Positions 24,899-33,423 are shown, counted from the stretch's first letter. The stretch is 64,000 bases of DNA from Porphyromonas sp. COT-239 OH1446 (GCF_000768875.1 NZ_JRAO01000030.1:62001-126000), one strand, 5' to 3'. A program made the numbers and translations. The notes: a model not told the origin generated them from the sequence alone.

Positions 24899-27239
24899 CT
24901 TTGCTTCTAAATGCAATTTCATTGTGGAATTGGGATAAAATACTTTCCTTTGCATGTGTGTTGGTCGGAGAGCGTTTGCATACATCAAATATGTACAAAT
25001 CATGAAAAAAATAGCCATCATTACTGCCCGGTCTGGATCGAAGGGTTTGCGTAATAAGAATATGCTCATGGTTGATGGTAAGCCAGTTTTGGCTTACTCC
25101 ATAGAGGCAGCTCTAGACTCTGGTATCTTTGACAAGATTATTTTGACAACAGACTCACAGGAGTATATCGATTTCCTTTCATACTACCCAATAGATTTCG
25201 TTAAGCGTGCCCCTCACCTGGCCACAGATAAGGCCTCCAGTTATCAGGTTCTAGAGGATGTTCTCCTGCGCTACTCCTGGTATGACTATGACTATTTTGC
25301 CCTACTACAGCCTACTACTCCGATGCGTACTGCGCAGCACTGCATCGATGTCTGCAGAGCCTTCGAGGAGCGTTATGAGGACTTCGACTTCCTGGCCTCA
25401 GTAACTGAAGCCTCTAAGCCCACGGTCTTGACCCATGTCATCGATGAGGACTTGTCGATGAAGCATTGGTCGATCGATTATTCTAACTACTATAGGCAGA
25501 TGTATCCAACTGAGTACTCGGCCAATGGAGTCTTCTATATTGCCAAACCTGAGGCATATCTTCAGCAGAAGCACTTCTATGGAGCCCGCAGTATGGCCTA
25601 CAAGATGGATAAGTTTGTTTCCGTAGACATAGATACCCGACATGATTTCGAGTACTTCTATTTCTTGATGCAGCAAAGCAAGAGAGAGGAGCTCCTGCTT
25701 GCTCAGGCCAAAAGAGAAATAAAACTCAAGGATGCCTGCTTCGGACTTCTGGCCGACGTTTCTTTACTTGGAGGATCTCTTTTGGCTCTTTTCGATCACT
25801 CTGAGTACACCTCACTTCGGATTCAGAATCTAGCTATAACTGCAGCTCTAGCAGATCCTTATAGGAGTCTTGTTTTACAGCGAGAGGATCTTACCCTGGC
25901 CAAGAAAGTTGTCCTAGACCTTGGTCGTGATGACTTGCGTAAGGGCAAAGGAAGCCCAAAAGAGATTGCTCATCGTGTAGAGGGAGTGCTAGAATTGCTG
26001 CTGCAGAGAGACTCAGAGATAAAGGTTTGCCTACTGGAGTGCCTCAAGGGTCTGTTCCGTGTAGACTATGACAATACTCAGGTACAGGTGCTTAATGAAT
26101 TGCTCCAGGCAATCTCTCAAAAATATGAGCGAGTGCATTGGGTGTCGCTCAACGAGCACTTCGTGGACTCCTACGGGAAGCTCTCGCGCATTTATACCAG
26201 TGATGGGCTGAATCTGAACACACAAGGGTATGATCGGTTATATGAAATCCTCTCCCCAATCCTGAAGCCCTGAGTATGAATTTGATTATTTGTTGTACAC
26301 CACTTCAGGTTTTGATTGCGGAGCGCATCATAGATCTTTTCCCTGATGAAGATTTCATGGGGGTGATGTACTCCCTTACATGGAATAAAAAGTATGCCTA
26401 CTATGCTCAAAGGCTAGAGGCCAAGTGCAGTAGATTTATCAGGGTCAAAGGCCTTGCATGCGATTCGAAGCAGCTGCGCAATAGGCCTTTGGCCTATTGG
26501 CAAACCCTGAAGCTTCTGCGACAAGGATTCAAGATGAGGGGGGGGCGCAAGGTCTTCCTCGCCAACATTGGAATCAATGACCTGAAGTTTCTTCTGCATC
26601 AATGCCGAGAGGCGACTTTCTATTCTTATGATGACGGAACCTTGAATCTTTCCAAGAAAGCCTTTCAAGCCGCTTTTCTTTTGGCATCGCAGGAGGATGG
26701 CGGTTACGAGAGACTTCTAAGGAAATTCTTCTGGCTTCCTCGTGCTCCAGAGCTTGTAGCCCGATTTGCCCATCACTATACGATCTACAAGCTTGAGAAT
26801 GTCTTCGAGCCGAATACATACGTCGGGTTGTTCTCCTCAAGCGACAGACCTTCGATTGCACAAGCAAAAGAGGTCTCAGTTTTCCTCGGTCAGCCCGTCT
26901 ATGAATTCGAGGACGTTACAGGAGAGAAGGATAAGAGGGTTACTAAGGTGATTTTAGAGCGATATAATATTCCTTATTATCTACCCCATCCTCGAGAGGG
27001 CTATCATGTCGATGGAGTTCAGTATATAGATACCCCGCTCATTGCGGAGGACTATTTCCTCTCGAGGCTTAAGGAGGACTCCTCGCTCTGCTTCAAGGTC
27101 TTCACTTACTGTAGTACAACGGCTGTCAATCTAGGAGAGAATCCTCGTGTTCGCTTTGTAGCCATTAAGCCAGAGGATCTCCCGAACAATCTATTGGAGA
27201 CTTACGAGATCATTGAAAGAGCTGGTACTCCGATAGAAT
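24899..27239 (+). mobile_element. Putative sialylation cassette bounded by 90-bp direct repeats
   Basis: 2341 bp holding two co-directional genes (NeuA-like and GT52) that are visibly less GC-rich than the genes on either side. The flanking 90-bp repeats are identical, which is what single-crossover integration of a circular DNA carrying one repeat copy would leave, and the same pair could remove the cassette. No transposase or integrase is encoded inside. Without it, fabI and the helix-hairpin-helix gene would converge on one repeat copy. Confidence 0.7.
25002..26273 (+). CDS. neuA: CMP-sialic acid synthetase (NeuA-like) with a degenerate SGNH-like tail
   Basis: 423 residues from the ATG at 25002; an upstream ATG at 24954 adds 16 unconvincing residues. 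The N-terminal cytidylyltransferase domain (1 to about 225) has the nucleotide-binding signature IITARSGSKGLRNKN at 6-20, LLQPTTPMR at 101-109 and SVDIDTRHDFE at 207-217. It would join CMP to N-acetylneuraminate or a related nonulosonate. The C-terminal part (about 240-423) resembles the SGNH esterase half of bifunctional streptococcal NeuA, but its blocks are altered: GGS at 257-259, GRDD at 308-311 and DGLNLN at 401-406 where DxxH is expected. No neuB or neuC is nearby, so scavenged sialic acid is likely. The downstream sialyltransferase starts 2 bp after the stop. Confidence 0.87.
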   Translation: MKKIAIITARSGSKGLRNKNMLMVDGKPVLAYSIEAALDSGIFDKIILTTDSQEYIDFLSYYPIDFVKRAPHLATDKASSYQVLEDVLLRYSWYDYDYFALLQPTTPMRTAQHCIDVCRAFEERYEDFDFLASVTEASKPTVLTHVIDEDLSMKHWSIDYSNYYRQMYPTEYSANGVFYIAKPEAYLQQKHFYGARSMAYKMDKFVSVDIDTRHDFEYFYFLMQQSKREELLLAQAKREIKLKDACFGLLADVSLLGGSLLALFDHSEYTSLRIQNLAITAALADPYRSLVLQREDLTLAKKVVLDLGRDDLRKGKGSPKEIAHRVEGVLELLLQRDSEIKVCLLECLKGLFRVDYDNTQVQVLNELLQAISQKYERVHWVSLNEHFVDSYGKLSRIYTSDGLNLNTQGYDRLYEILSPILKP

Positions 27240-27256
27240 CTCTCCCCTCTGCCTAG
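26276..27256 (+). CDS. lst: GT52 sialyltransferase, Lst-like (LOS sialylation)
   Basis: 326 residues. It follows the glycosyltransferase family 52 pattern of neisserial Lst: CTPLQVLIAERII near the N-terminus, SYDDGTLNL at 117-125, LPHPREGYHVDGVQYID near 240, AEDYFLSRLK, and VAIKPEDLP near the C-terminus. Such enzymes move sialic acid from CMP-sialic acid to the terminal sugar of lipooligosaccharide at the inner membrane. The partner NeuA-like gene ends 2 bp upstream. The last codons (SLPSA and the stop) lie inside the right 90-bp repeat, so the native C-terminus seems to have been replaced at the junction. Acceptor and linkage cannot be told from sequence. Confidence 0.86.
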   Translation: MNLIICCTPLQVLIAERIIDLFPDEDFMGVMYSLTWNKKYAYYAQRLEAKCSRFIRVKGLACDSKQLRNRPLAYWQTLKLLRQGFKMRGGRKVFLANIGINDLKFLLHQCREATFYSYDDGTLNLSKKAFQAAFLLASQEDGGYERLLRKFFWLPRAPELVARFAHHYTIYKLENVFEPNTYVGLFSSSDRPSIAQAKEVSVFLGQPVYEFEDVTGEKDKRVTKVILERYNIPYYLPHPREGYHVDGVQYIDTPLIAEDYFLSRLKEDSSLCFKVFTYCSTTAVNLGENPRVRFVAIKPEDLPNNLLETYEIIERAGTPIESLPSA

Positions 27257-27329
27257 CGCAGGCGCAGCACCAGCCATAGCTGCTGCTCTCTAGCAGATAG
27301 CCTACCTCTCTCGAGGTGGGCTATCTTTG
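27240..27329. repeat. Right 90-bp direct repeat flanking the sialylation cassette
   Basis: Identical to 24809-24898. It holds the last codons and stop of the sialyltransferase gene on the plus strand and the final codons of the helix-hairpin-helix gene on the minus strand. Its hairpin (about 27294-27326) probably terminates the cassette transcript. Confidence 0.95.
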
Positions 27330-29198
27330 GCCTAGCCTATTGGCTATGCGCCACTTGACCCCTAGGGTCAGACGCCAACCTTTGCCCCAAACGAAGTGCG
27401 GGGTATAGTCGAAGCTTGTACGAGGTTCATAGCTGTAGAGGCGTGTCTGCCAAAGGGGAGCATCGAAGTAGAGGCCACTGATCCACCAGTGAGTGCCGCT
27501 GTCTATTTGACCGCTTAGTCGAGCGTCGAAGGCCCACGCCCTTTGGTTTGATTGTCTCTTAGTCCTGTGGCCTATATTCAGGAGTGTTGTTCCTAGGCGA
27601 AGGGTAGCTTCGCTGGAGGAGAAGGTAGCGGCGAGCCTAATGCGCTGCCTCTTCGTCCCTTCGGGGCGTTGGTGGTGTCTAATCAGGAGCGTGAGCGCGA
27701 GAGAGGGTTGAGGGTGATAGAGCAGGTCTAGAGCGAGCAGATGAGCTCTGCTCTGCTTCGGCTCGGAGGCACGGCCTACGGCTCGGTATAGATCTACGGC
27801 AGCCCCGAGCTCAAGGCCTCGAGAGAGCTCGACCCTCTCGAGCGAGAGCCTGACCCCCTCTTCGTCTCGTGGTCTCGGGCGCATCCCAACGCCTGCGCTG
27901 TAGTAGGCCCAGTAGAGGGGCGAGAAGTATCTCAGTTCGAGGGCGAGGTCGCCCACTCCCTCGAAGCGATGCCAAAGCTGCTGTACCACGGCCCAAGACC
28001 CGAGTGCCGAGCGGGCAAGCTCGCCCGAGAGCTGCGTAGCTCCTGAGCCTGAGAGCCAAAGATAGGAGAGGGAGCTATTGCCATGGCCTGACAGATGGCT
28101 TAGCTGCTCTATCCCCATCGCTCCCTGTGCTGTTGCCAGGCGATAGCCCGCCCATCGGTAGGATAGATGCTGGAGTGCAAGCCGTAGCTGAGTGGTGCTG
28201 TATCCCAGTCGTAGGCCCCAGGCCGACATCGGTATCTGTGCCCGACGCCTCCACTCGGCAGCACTGCGATGTAGGCCGCTCTCGCTGAGGCCATAGATCA
28301 CCCCCTGCTCGTCGATGCGTCCATCGAGCCACCTCTTGGAGAGGAAGGCTGAGAGCTGCCACGGGCCCTCCTCCCATTCGAGAGCTAGGCCTCGTAGCTT
28401 ATTCCCCTCGGCAGTGCCTGAGACTGGGGTGAGGCCTCGTCCGGGGCGGGGGCGCAGAGGTCGCCCCAGGCTCGAGAGCATGTAGCCCTGGCTGAGGACC
28501 AAGCCCAGCCCCCAAGCGGCTCGATAGTCTCCGAGGACGATCCGCCTAAGACTGCCCAGGCGGGTGATGCTCAAGTGGCCGCTGTAGGCGTCGAAGCCCT
28601 TGTACCCCTCGTAGCTCCAGGGCTCTCCCTGGTCTTGCGCGGCGGCGAAGAAGGCGGAGAGGCCTCCTCGGGTGTGGTACTGCCAGCGGATCGAAGTCGC
28701 TAGAGGCCCTCCGAGAGCTTCCCTGAGGGGGCGATTGCTCCAGGAGGAAGTTAGAGCTGCACTCGAAGCTCCGCCCTCGAGGAGACGAGGCCGAGGCTTC
28801 GCCCTTGGGACTACCCGAACGAAGGGCATGAGGCGACGTAGGAGTCGCTCGTCCCAACCTTGGACGAGCTTGAGGTCATAGATAGAGCCGAAGAAGCCCC
28901 CTCGGTCGGTGCGAGCCTTGATGAGATGATAAATTTGATACTCGGAGAGTAGGGCGAACTGCCTCAGCTCCTCGCTCGAGGCTGTGTTGAGGTCTAGTGG
29001 TTCGGCAAGCCAGTGCTCAAGGAGCTCGAGCTGGGCCTGGCTCTGCTCAGGCGAGATCAATCCCTCGGCAAGGAGCTGCTCGAGGCTCTCGAGGGCAAGA
29101 GCCTTGATCTGCTCCACTTCGAGGCTCTGAGCCCTGAGGGGCGAGAGGAGGAGAGGAAGGAGGAGGAGGGTGATGTAGCAGGCTCTCAGAGGTCTCAT
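27321..29198 (-). CDS. Helix-hairpin-helix protein with a large outer-membrane-type domain
   Basis: 625 residues. A signal peptide (1 to about 24, TLLLLPLLLSPLRAQ) leads into a ComEA-like helix-hairpin-helix segment (about 70-128) with DLNTASSEELRQFALLSEYQ and GGFFGSIYDLKLVQGWDERL. The remaining ~490 residues are rich in alternating aromatic, Arg, Ser and Gly strands (WYHTRGGLSAFF, YFSPLYWAYYSAGVG, and the ending GKGWRLTLGVKWRI), which looks like a beta-barrel. In other bacteria ComEA binds DNA during uptake, but the barrel fusion is a Bacteroidota arrangement whose role I do not know. The stop codon sits within the right 90-bp repeat. Confidence 0.75.
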   Translation of the reverse strand: MRPLRACYITLLLLPLLLSPLRAQSLEVEQIKALALESLEQLLAEGLISPEQSQAQLELLEHWLAEPLDLNTASSEELRQFALLSEYQIYHLIKARTDRGGFFGSIYDLKLVQGWDERLLRRLMPFVRVVPRAKPRPRLLEGGASSAALTSSWSNRPLREALGGPLATSIRWQYHTRGGLSAFFAAAQDQGEPWSYEGYKGFDAYSGHLSITRLGSLRRIVLGDYRAAWGLGLVLSQGYMLSSLGRPLRPRPGRGLTPVSGTAEGNKLRGLALEWEEGPWQLSAFLSKRWLDGRIDEQGVIYGLSESGLHRSAAEWRRRAQIPMSAWGLRLGYSTTQLRLALQHLSYRWAGYRLATAQGAMGIEQLSHLSGHGNSSLSYLWLSGSGATQLSGELARSALGSWAVVQQLWHRFEGVGDLALELRYFSPLYWAYYSAGVGMRPRPRDEEGVRLSLERVELSRGLELGAAVDLYRAVGRASEPKQSRAHLLALDLLYHPQPSLALTLLIRHHQRPEGTKRQRIRLAATFSSSEATLRLGTTLLNIGHRTKRQSNQRAWAFDARLSGQIDSGTHWWISGLYFDAPLWQTRLYSYEPRTSFDYTPHFVWGKGWRLTLGVKWRIANRLGQR

Positions 29199-29274
29199 GA
29201 TGCTGTGGGCTAGGGAGGCGTTCTCCTAGCGAAGTTAGGCAAATAAGCCCAATGTCCATCGGACGAATACAAAG

Positions 29275-29316
29275 CCTAGGGGGAGGCCATGCGACTCTGC
29301 ATGGCCTCCCCCTAGG
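29275..29316 (-). terminator. dpp4 terminator
   Basis: A perfect 18-bp stem (arm CCTAGGGGGAGGCCATGC) with loop GACTCT, 26 bp beyond the dpp4 stop on the minus strand. Confidence 0.85.
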
Positions 29317-29341
29317 TTTATCTGTTCCTCGACGGATCTCT

Positions 29342-31516
29342 CTAGAGATGATCCTTGAGGTACTGCACCATCTTGGTGTAGATGTGCTTGGAGGTATTGC
29401 CCCCTCGGATGCTGTGATCTCGGTCGGGGTAGATCATCAGATCGAACTGCTTGTCGGCTCGGACAAACTGCTCGATGAGGTCTAGGCTATTCTGCACGTG
29501 GACGTTGTCGTCTGCACTGCCGTGGATCAAGAGCAGCCTGCCCTGTAAGCCTGAGGCGGCCTCGAGGACGGAGGAGATCTTGTACCCCTTGGGGTTCTCC
29601 TTAGGGGTGCGCATATAACGCTCGGTGTAGATGGTGTCGTAATAACGCCAGTCGGTTACTGGAGCGACGGCGATCCCCACCTTGAAAGTCCCAGCCCCGT
29701 GGCAGAGGCTCATGAGCGTGTTGTAGCCTCCGAAGCTCCAACCCCAAATTGCCATGCGTGCCCCATCGACGAAAGGCAGGCGGGCAAGGGACTGGGCGGC
29801 CTCGATCTGCCCTTGGCTCTCACGTACCCCAAGCTCGAGGTAGGTCTGCTTGCGCCACTGCTCGCCCCGAGCCCCTGTGCCTGGCCCGTCTACGCAGACG
29901 ACGATGAAGCCCTCATGCGATAGATGGTACTCCCAACCGAAGCTGTAGCGGTCGAGTACCTGCTGCGAATTGGGCCCGCTGTACTGTACCATGACGACGG
30001 GGTAGCGACGATTGGGGTCGAAGTTCACGGGCTTGAGCATCCAGCCGTTGAGCTTGCCGAAGCTCTTCGTATCGACCTGGATGAACTCCTTCTCGGCAAA
30101 GCGATACTCCGAGAGCCGCTGCTTGAGGACGGAGTTGTCCTGTAGGGTACGCAGAGCCTGATTGCCCTGGGTACGATAGAGGGCCGTGTGCATCGGGCTA
30201 TTGAGACTGGTGTGTGAGCCGATGAAGTAGGTGAAGCCCTTGCTGAAGACGGCTCGGTTCGTCCCGCCAGCCTGACCGAGGAGCTGCTTGCGCCCCTTGG
30301 GGTCTATGCGGTAGATGGTGCGCTCCATGGGGCTGGTCTCGGCACTCTGATAGTAGAGGTTGCCCGAGCGATCTACCCCGTAGAAGGCTGTTACGTCGTA
30401 AGCCCCTCGAGTGGCTTGTCTCTGGAGCACGCCCTTGTCTGAGAAGAGGTAGAGGTGTGCATAGCCATCTCGCTCGCTCAGGTAGGCAAAGCCCGTGGGG
30501 GTAAAGGCGAGCGACTGTACATTGTCGCTGTCTATGTAGGCCTCCTCCTGCTCCTGGAAGACGAGCTTGGGCACGAGCGTCTTGCTGTGGACGTAGAAGA
30601 GGCGCAGGTGGTTCTGCTGCCGGTTGAGGGTGAAGATGGCCAGCGAACGCCCCCTGCCTACATACTCGAGACGAGGGATGTAGTAGTCCGTCCCCTCGGG
30701 CAGGGTGATACGCTGCTCGGAGCGATCCTTGACGTTGTACACATGCACCGAGAGGCGGCTATTGTCCATCCCGGCCTTGGGGTACTTGTAGACGTAGTCC
30801 TCGGGGTAAGTCTGCCCCCGATACATGGGCATCTCGTACTGCTTGACGGCACTCTCGTCGGTCTTAGCGAAGGCGAGGAACTCGCTATCCTCACTCCAGC
30901 TCATCAGCTGCGTGGTGGTGAACTCCTCCTCGTACACCCAGTCCGTCGTCCCATTCATGATCGCATTGGCTCTGCCATCTCGGGTAACCTGCACCTCGGT
31001 GTCGAAGTCAAACTTCTTGATGAAGATGTTCCCCTCTCGCACGAAAGCCACCATACGACCATCGGGGCTGAAGGTCGGGATCATCACCTTGCCCGGGCTG
31101 CTGCTCAGCGGCTCGACCCGATTGCGTCGCACGTCGTAGTGCCAGACGAGGCTGCGGGACGAGCGGCGGTAGATGGGTTCGGTCTCTGTCATCAGGAGGA
31201 TGTGGCGGCCATCCTCCGAGAGGATGTAGTCGTCGAACTGTTTGAAGTTGCAGTCTCGAGCCCGAGAGGTACTGAAGAGGGTGTCTATTGCCTCCCCCGT
31301 GGCGAAGCTGTAGCGGACGATCGCACCCCGCTCTGGGGTGATGAGCGTGTAGTGCTCGCCATCGGGCAGCGAACGTACGCCATAGCCTGCACCATGGGCG
31401 GCGAAGTGTCCCTGGACGATAGCTCCGAGCTCAGGCGTTCGAGAGCCGTGCTGTGCCACCAAAGTCAGGGGGCTAAGGCCCGTGATGAGCCCCAGCAGCA
31501 GAGGAAGTACTTTCAT
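29342..31516 (-). CDS. dpp4: Dipeptidyl peptidase IV (S9B), Porphyromonas DPP4
   Basis: 724 residues, matching the length of P. gingivalis DPPIV and resembling it throughout. It removes Xaa-Pro dipeptides from peptides in the periplasm or at the surface. A signal peptide (1-21, ending LTLVAQ) precedes an N-terminal beta-propeller (VMIPTFSPDGRMVAFVREGN, TDWVYEEEF with the paired Glu that binds the substrate N-terminus). The C-terminal hydrolase has nucleophile motif GWSFGGYNTLM (Ser near 592), acid in HGSADDNVH (near 667) and His in PDRDHSIRGG (near 699). The small OMP gene upstream ends 33 bp before this start, suggesting co-transcription. It fits peptide-based nutrition. Confidence 0.97.
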   Translation of the reverse strand: MKVLPLLLGLITGLSPLTLVAQHGSRTPELGAIVQGHFAAHGAGYGVRSLPDGEHYTLITPERGAIVRYSFATGEAIDTLFSTSRARDCNFKQFDDYILSEDGRHILLMTETEPIYRRSSRSLVWHYDVRRNRVEPLSSSPGKVMIPTFSPDGRMVAFVREGNIFIKKFDFDTEVQVTRDGRANAIMNGTTDWVYEEEFTTTQLMSWSEDSEFLAFAKTDESAVKQYEMPMYRGQTYPEDYVYKYPKAGMDNSRLSVHVYNVKDRSEQRITLPEGTDYYIPRLEYVGRGRSLAIFTLNRQQNHLRLFYVHSKTLVPKLVFQEQEEAYIDSDNVQSLAFTPTGFAYLSERDGYAHLYLFSDKGVLQRQATRGAYDVTAFYGVDRSGNLYYQSAETSPMERTIYRIDPKGRKQLLGQAGGTNRAVFSKGFTYFIGSHTSLNSPMHTALYRTQGNQALRTLQDNSVLKQRLSEYRFAEKEFIQVDTKSFGKLNGWMLKPVNFDPNRRYPVVMVQYSGPNSQQVLDRYSFGWEYHLSHEGFIVVCVDGPGTGARGEQWRKQTYLELGVRESQGQIEAAQSLARLPFVDGARMAIWGWSFGGYNTLMSLCHGAGTFKVGIAVAPVTDWRYYDTIYTERYMRTPKENPKGYKISSVLEAASGLQGRLLLIHGSADDNVHVQNSLDLIEQFVRADKQFDLMIYPDRDHSIRGGNTSKHIYTKMVQYLKDHL

Positions 31517-31549
31517 TGATACGGATGTCTATACGGTGGTGGTTAGGGG

Positions 31550-32068
31550 TTAGAAACTAAATGATGCACCTACCTTGAGTACAGAGATCCCAGTGCCGAC
31601 CTCGCCGAAGATCCCGAAGCCTGGAGAGAGCGCATAGCGTATCCCCACGGTGAAGTAGGGCATGAAGCCCACCTTGCTCTTGGTGTCATTGTCCACGAAA
31701 CGGGTCTGATAGTGGAAGCCTGCATGAGCTGCGATATAGGTGTCAAGGTTGTCTACGAACTCATAATGGAAGGAGGCACGAGGGCCAATAAAGATAGCAC
31801 TACCGTTGAGCGAACCCTGTGTGTAGCCTCGAAACTCGATGACACCTCCGAGACCGAATGAGCCTCGCTGGATCAGTCTATCGGCTACTGAACGCTCGTA
31901 AGTAATCGAGAGTGGAGGGAAGGTGGTCTCATACGTGGAGCTCGATAGGCCTACACCCACGCTGAGGACTTGGTCGTCGTGTGAGAAGACGTCCTGCGCT
32001 GCTGCTTGATGCGTTGCTGCTCCGAGGAGGGTGAGGGAGCAGAGGGCTGAGAGAATGAACTTTTTCAT
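31550..32068 (-). CDS. Small outer-membrane beta-barrel protein
   Basis: 172 residues from the ATG at 32068, chosen because it begins a typical signal peptide (MKKFILSALCSLTLLGAA, cleavage after ATHQAAAQ); an in-frame start at 32224 would add an unrelated segment. The mature part has alternating-residue strands (QVLSVGVGLSSSTYETT, IGPRASFHYEFV, AAHAGFHYQTRFV, FMPYFTVGIRYALS) and ends in Phe, as barrel proteins do. No specific function is recognisable. It probably heads a unit with dpp4. Confidence 0.72.
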   Translation of the reverse strand: MKKFILSALCSLTLLGAATHQAAAQDVFSHDDQVLSVGVGLSSSTYETTFPPLSITYERSVADRLIQRGSFGLGGVIEFRGYTQGSLNGSAIFIGPRASFHYEFVDNLDTYIAAHAGFHYQTRFVDNDTKSKVGFMPYFTVGIRYALSPGFGIFGEVGTGISVLKVGASFSF

Positions 32069-32211
32069 AACGGTGATCGCTTGCTTTGATTGTGAATAAT
32101 GAGATGCTTTGCCTCTAGGTGAATGTGGTATATGGGCTGCTTGTGTGAGCAGGCTTTGAGTAAATTTCCATCGGGGTACACCATAACCAATGTAAATACC
32201 TAGGACAAAGG

Positions 32212-32219
32212 CAAAGATA
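32212..32219 (-). promoter_or_regulatory. Promoter -7 element for the OMP-dpp4 unit
   Basis: Minus-strand TATCTTTG, an exact TAnnTTTG match, 143 bp upstream of the OMP start codon, which would give a leader of about 135 nt. A -33 element is not clear. Confidence 0.45.
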
Positions 32220-32430
32220 ATCATTGTTTACAGTTTTTGCTCATCCTCGGCACACTTTGTCGTCGTTGGCTCTTGAGAGGCTCTCTCTGTCCTCATCATG
32301 CCCCCTCTTCGAGGGGCACTCGATGGGGCTTGGGCTTCGCTGGGGTTGGGGTGGGGAGAGGCCCTCTGTCCCTCTGTGCAGAGAACTCCTGGGGACATCT
32401 CTCCCGAGCTCTCGATAGGCTCTCTCCTGA

Positions 32431-32478
32431 GCTCTCGTCTAGCTCCTCGCCTGCGCTCTCGTCTAGCTCCTCGCCTGC
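32431..32478 (+). repeat. 24-bp tandem repeat, two copies
   Basis: GCTCTCGTCTAGCTCCTCGC plus CTGC occurs at 32431-32454 and 32455-32478, followed by the start of a third copy. It lies in the C/T-rich gap upstream of the OMP gene. Confidence 0.8.
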
Positions 32479-32499
32479 GCTCTCGGATGGAGCTCACTA

Positions 32500-32561
32500 G
32501 AGACCCAAGTAGGATCTCCATCGAGACTCAAATAGGATCTCAACAGAGACCCAAGTAGGAT
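32500..32561 (-). repeat. 23-bp phased repeat array 4 (3 units, reverse direction)
   Basis: Units at 32500, 32523 and 32546 each begin GAGAC and carry AAGTAGGATC or AAATAGGATC, the reverse complement of the core in the other arrays. The gap 32069-32594 otherwise holds only the -7 element and the 24-bp tandem repeat; I see no gene there. Confidence 0.75.
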
Positions 32562-32594
32562 CAATAGGCAGGGACGAACTTACGGCCTATCCCA

Positions 32595-33338
32595 CTACAG
32601 ATCAGAGTTCAAAATCTGTTGTAATAGCTCAGGTGTAGGACGTTTCTCTCTCTTGGTGTATTGGCTGATATGACTGGTAAATAACACAAATGTGCCGATA
32701 AGAGCAGTTTCTGTAATCTCTGGAGCGATACGCTCTGGAGAATCTATAAGCCCAGTAATCCTCCATAGCTCCCCACAAGGCAGACTCTCACAAATAGGCT
32801 CAAATGTATATCCCATCCATATCCAGCCCTTTTCTTGAGCATATCTGCCAAAGTATGCCCAAGACTCTTTATTCTTCACAATGATCAGCTTAGGCTTAAT
32901 AATTTCCTCTATAATATGCATCGTGAGATTGAGCTGCTCAGCAACAAATCGAATGCCTTCGGGCTTAGAAAGCAATTGGGATCGAAGGAAAGTCTGATCT
33001 TTTTCTCGGAAATAGAAGATATCGAGATAGCTTGCTCTCGCACGCAAATCAATGCCATTCCCATGTAAAATCTTCCTTATAGGAGACCAATAAACATCAT
33101 ACTTCCTCTCGTTCTCATTCTTCTCGGGATACCAGGTTTGCTCCATATTCCATTGAAGTACTCCTTCGCTTTCTCCATTCCTAAATGAAGGGTTAATCCC
33201 AGTAATCAGAATGTCTTTCTGATCTTGATTATGAGCAAATGCATACCGACGCTTTCTAATCAACGTGCTAATCGAAGAGGGTAAGTTGTTGATATAATCT
33301 GAGTTCCAAATCTCTTCCAGTCTTTGTGTTATATCCAT
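32595..33338 (-). CDS. Hypothetical protein, weakly uracil-DNA-glycosylase-like
   Basis: 247 residues, noticeably AT-rich next to its neighbours. After an N-terminal helix comes DILITGINPSFRNGES (about 42-57), which resembles the GxNPS/G active-site loop of the uracil-DNA glycosylase superfamily. Later the strand KPKLIIVKNKESWAYFG (near 148-164) and SHISQYTKRE near the C-terminus sit where the second substrate-binding segment would be. I cannot name the family with confidence; it could equally be an uncharacterised nucleobase-binding protein. It stands alone, with repeats on one side and a gene-free stretch on the other, which suggests horizontal acquisition. Confidence 0.6.
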   Translation of the reverse strand: MDITQRLEEIWNSDYINNLPSSISTLIRKRRYAFAHNQDQKDILITGINPSFRNGESEGVLQWNMEQTWYPEKNENERKYDVYWSPIRKILHGNGIDLRARASYLDIFYFREKDQTFLRSQLLSKPEGIRFVAEQLNLTMHIIEEIIKPKLIIVKNKESWAYFGRYAQEKGWIWMGYTFEPICESLPCGELWRITGLIDSPERIAPEITETALIGTFVLFTSHISQYTKREKRPTPELLQQILNSDL

Positions 33339-33423
33339 GCTTTGTATCCTATTATTTGAGATGAATGACCCCGCTTAGAGAGGGTTTTGTTTGTTTTTAG
33401 TTTGTGTTCTGACTTTGTGCGAA

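Noticed and set aside
24809-27329. Classical transposon or IS with target duplication
   Set aside because: A 90-bp repeat is far too long for a target duplication, and no transposase or terminal inverted repeat is present.
30455-31519. Long plus-strand frame (354 codons) opposite dpp4
   Set aside because: It is antisense to a clear DPP4 gene and comes from GC-rich codon bias; it has no recognisable domain.
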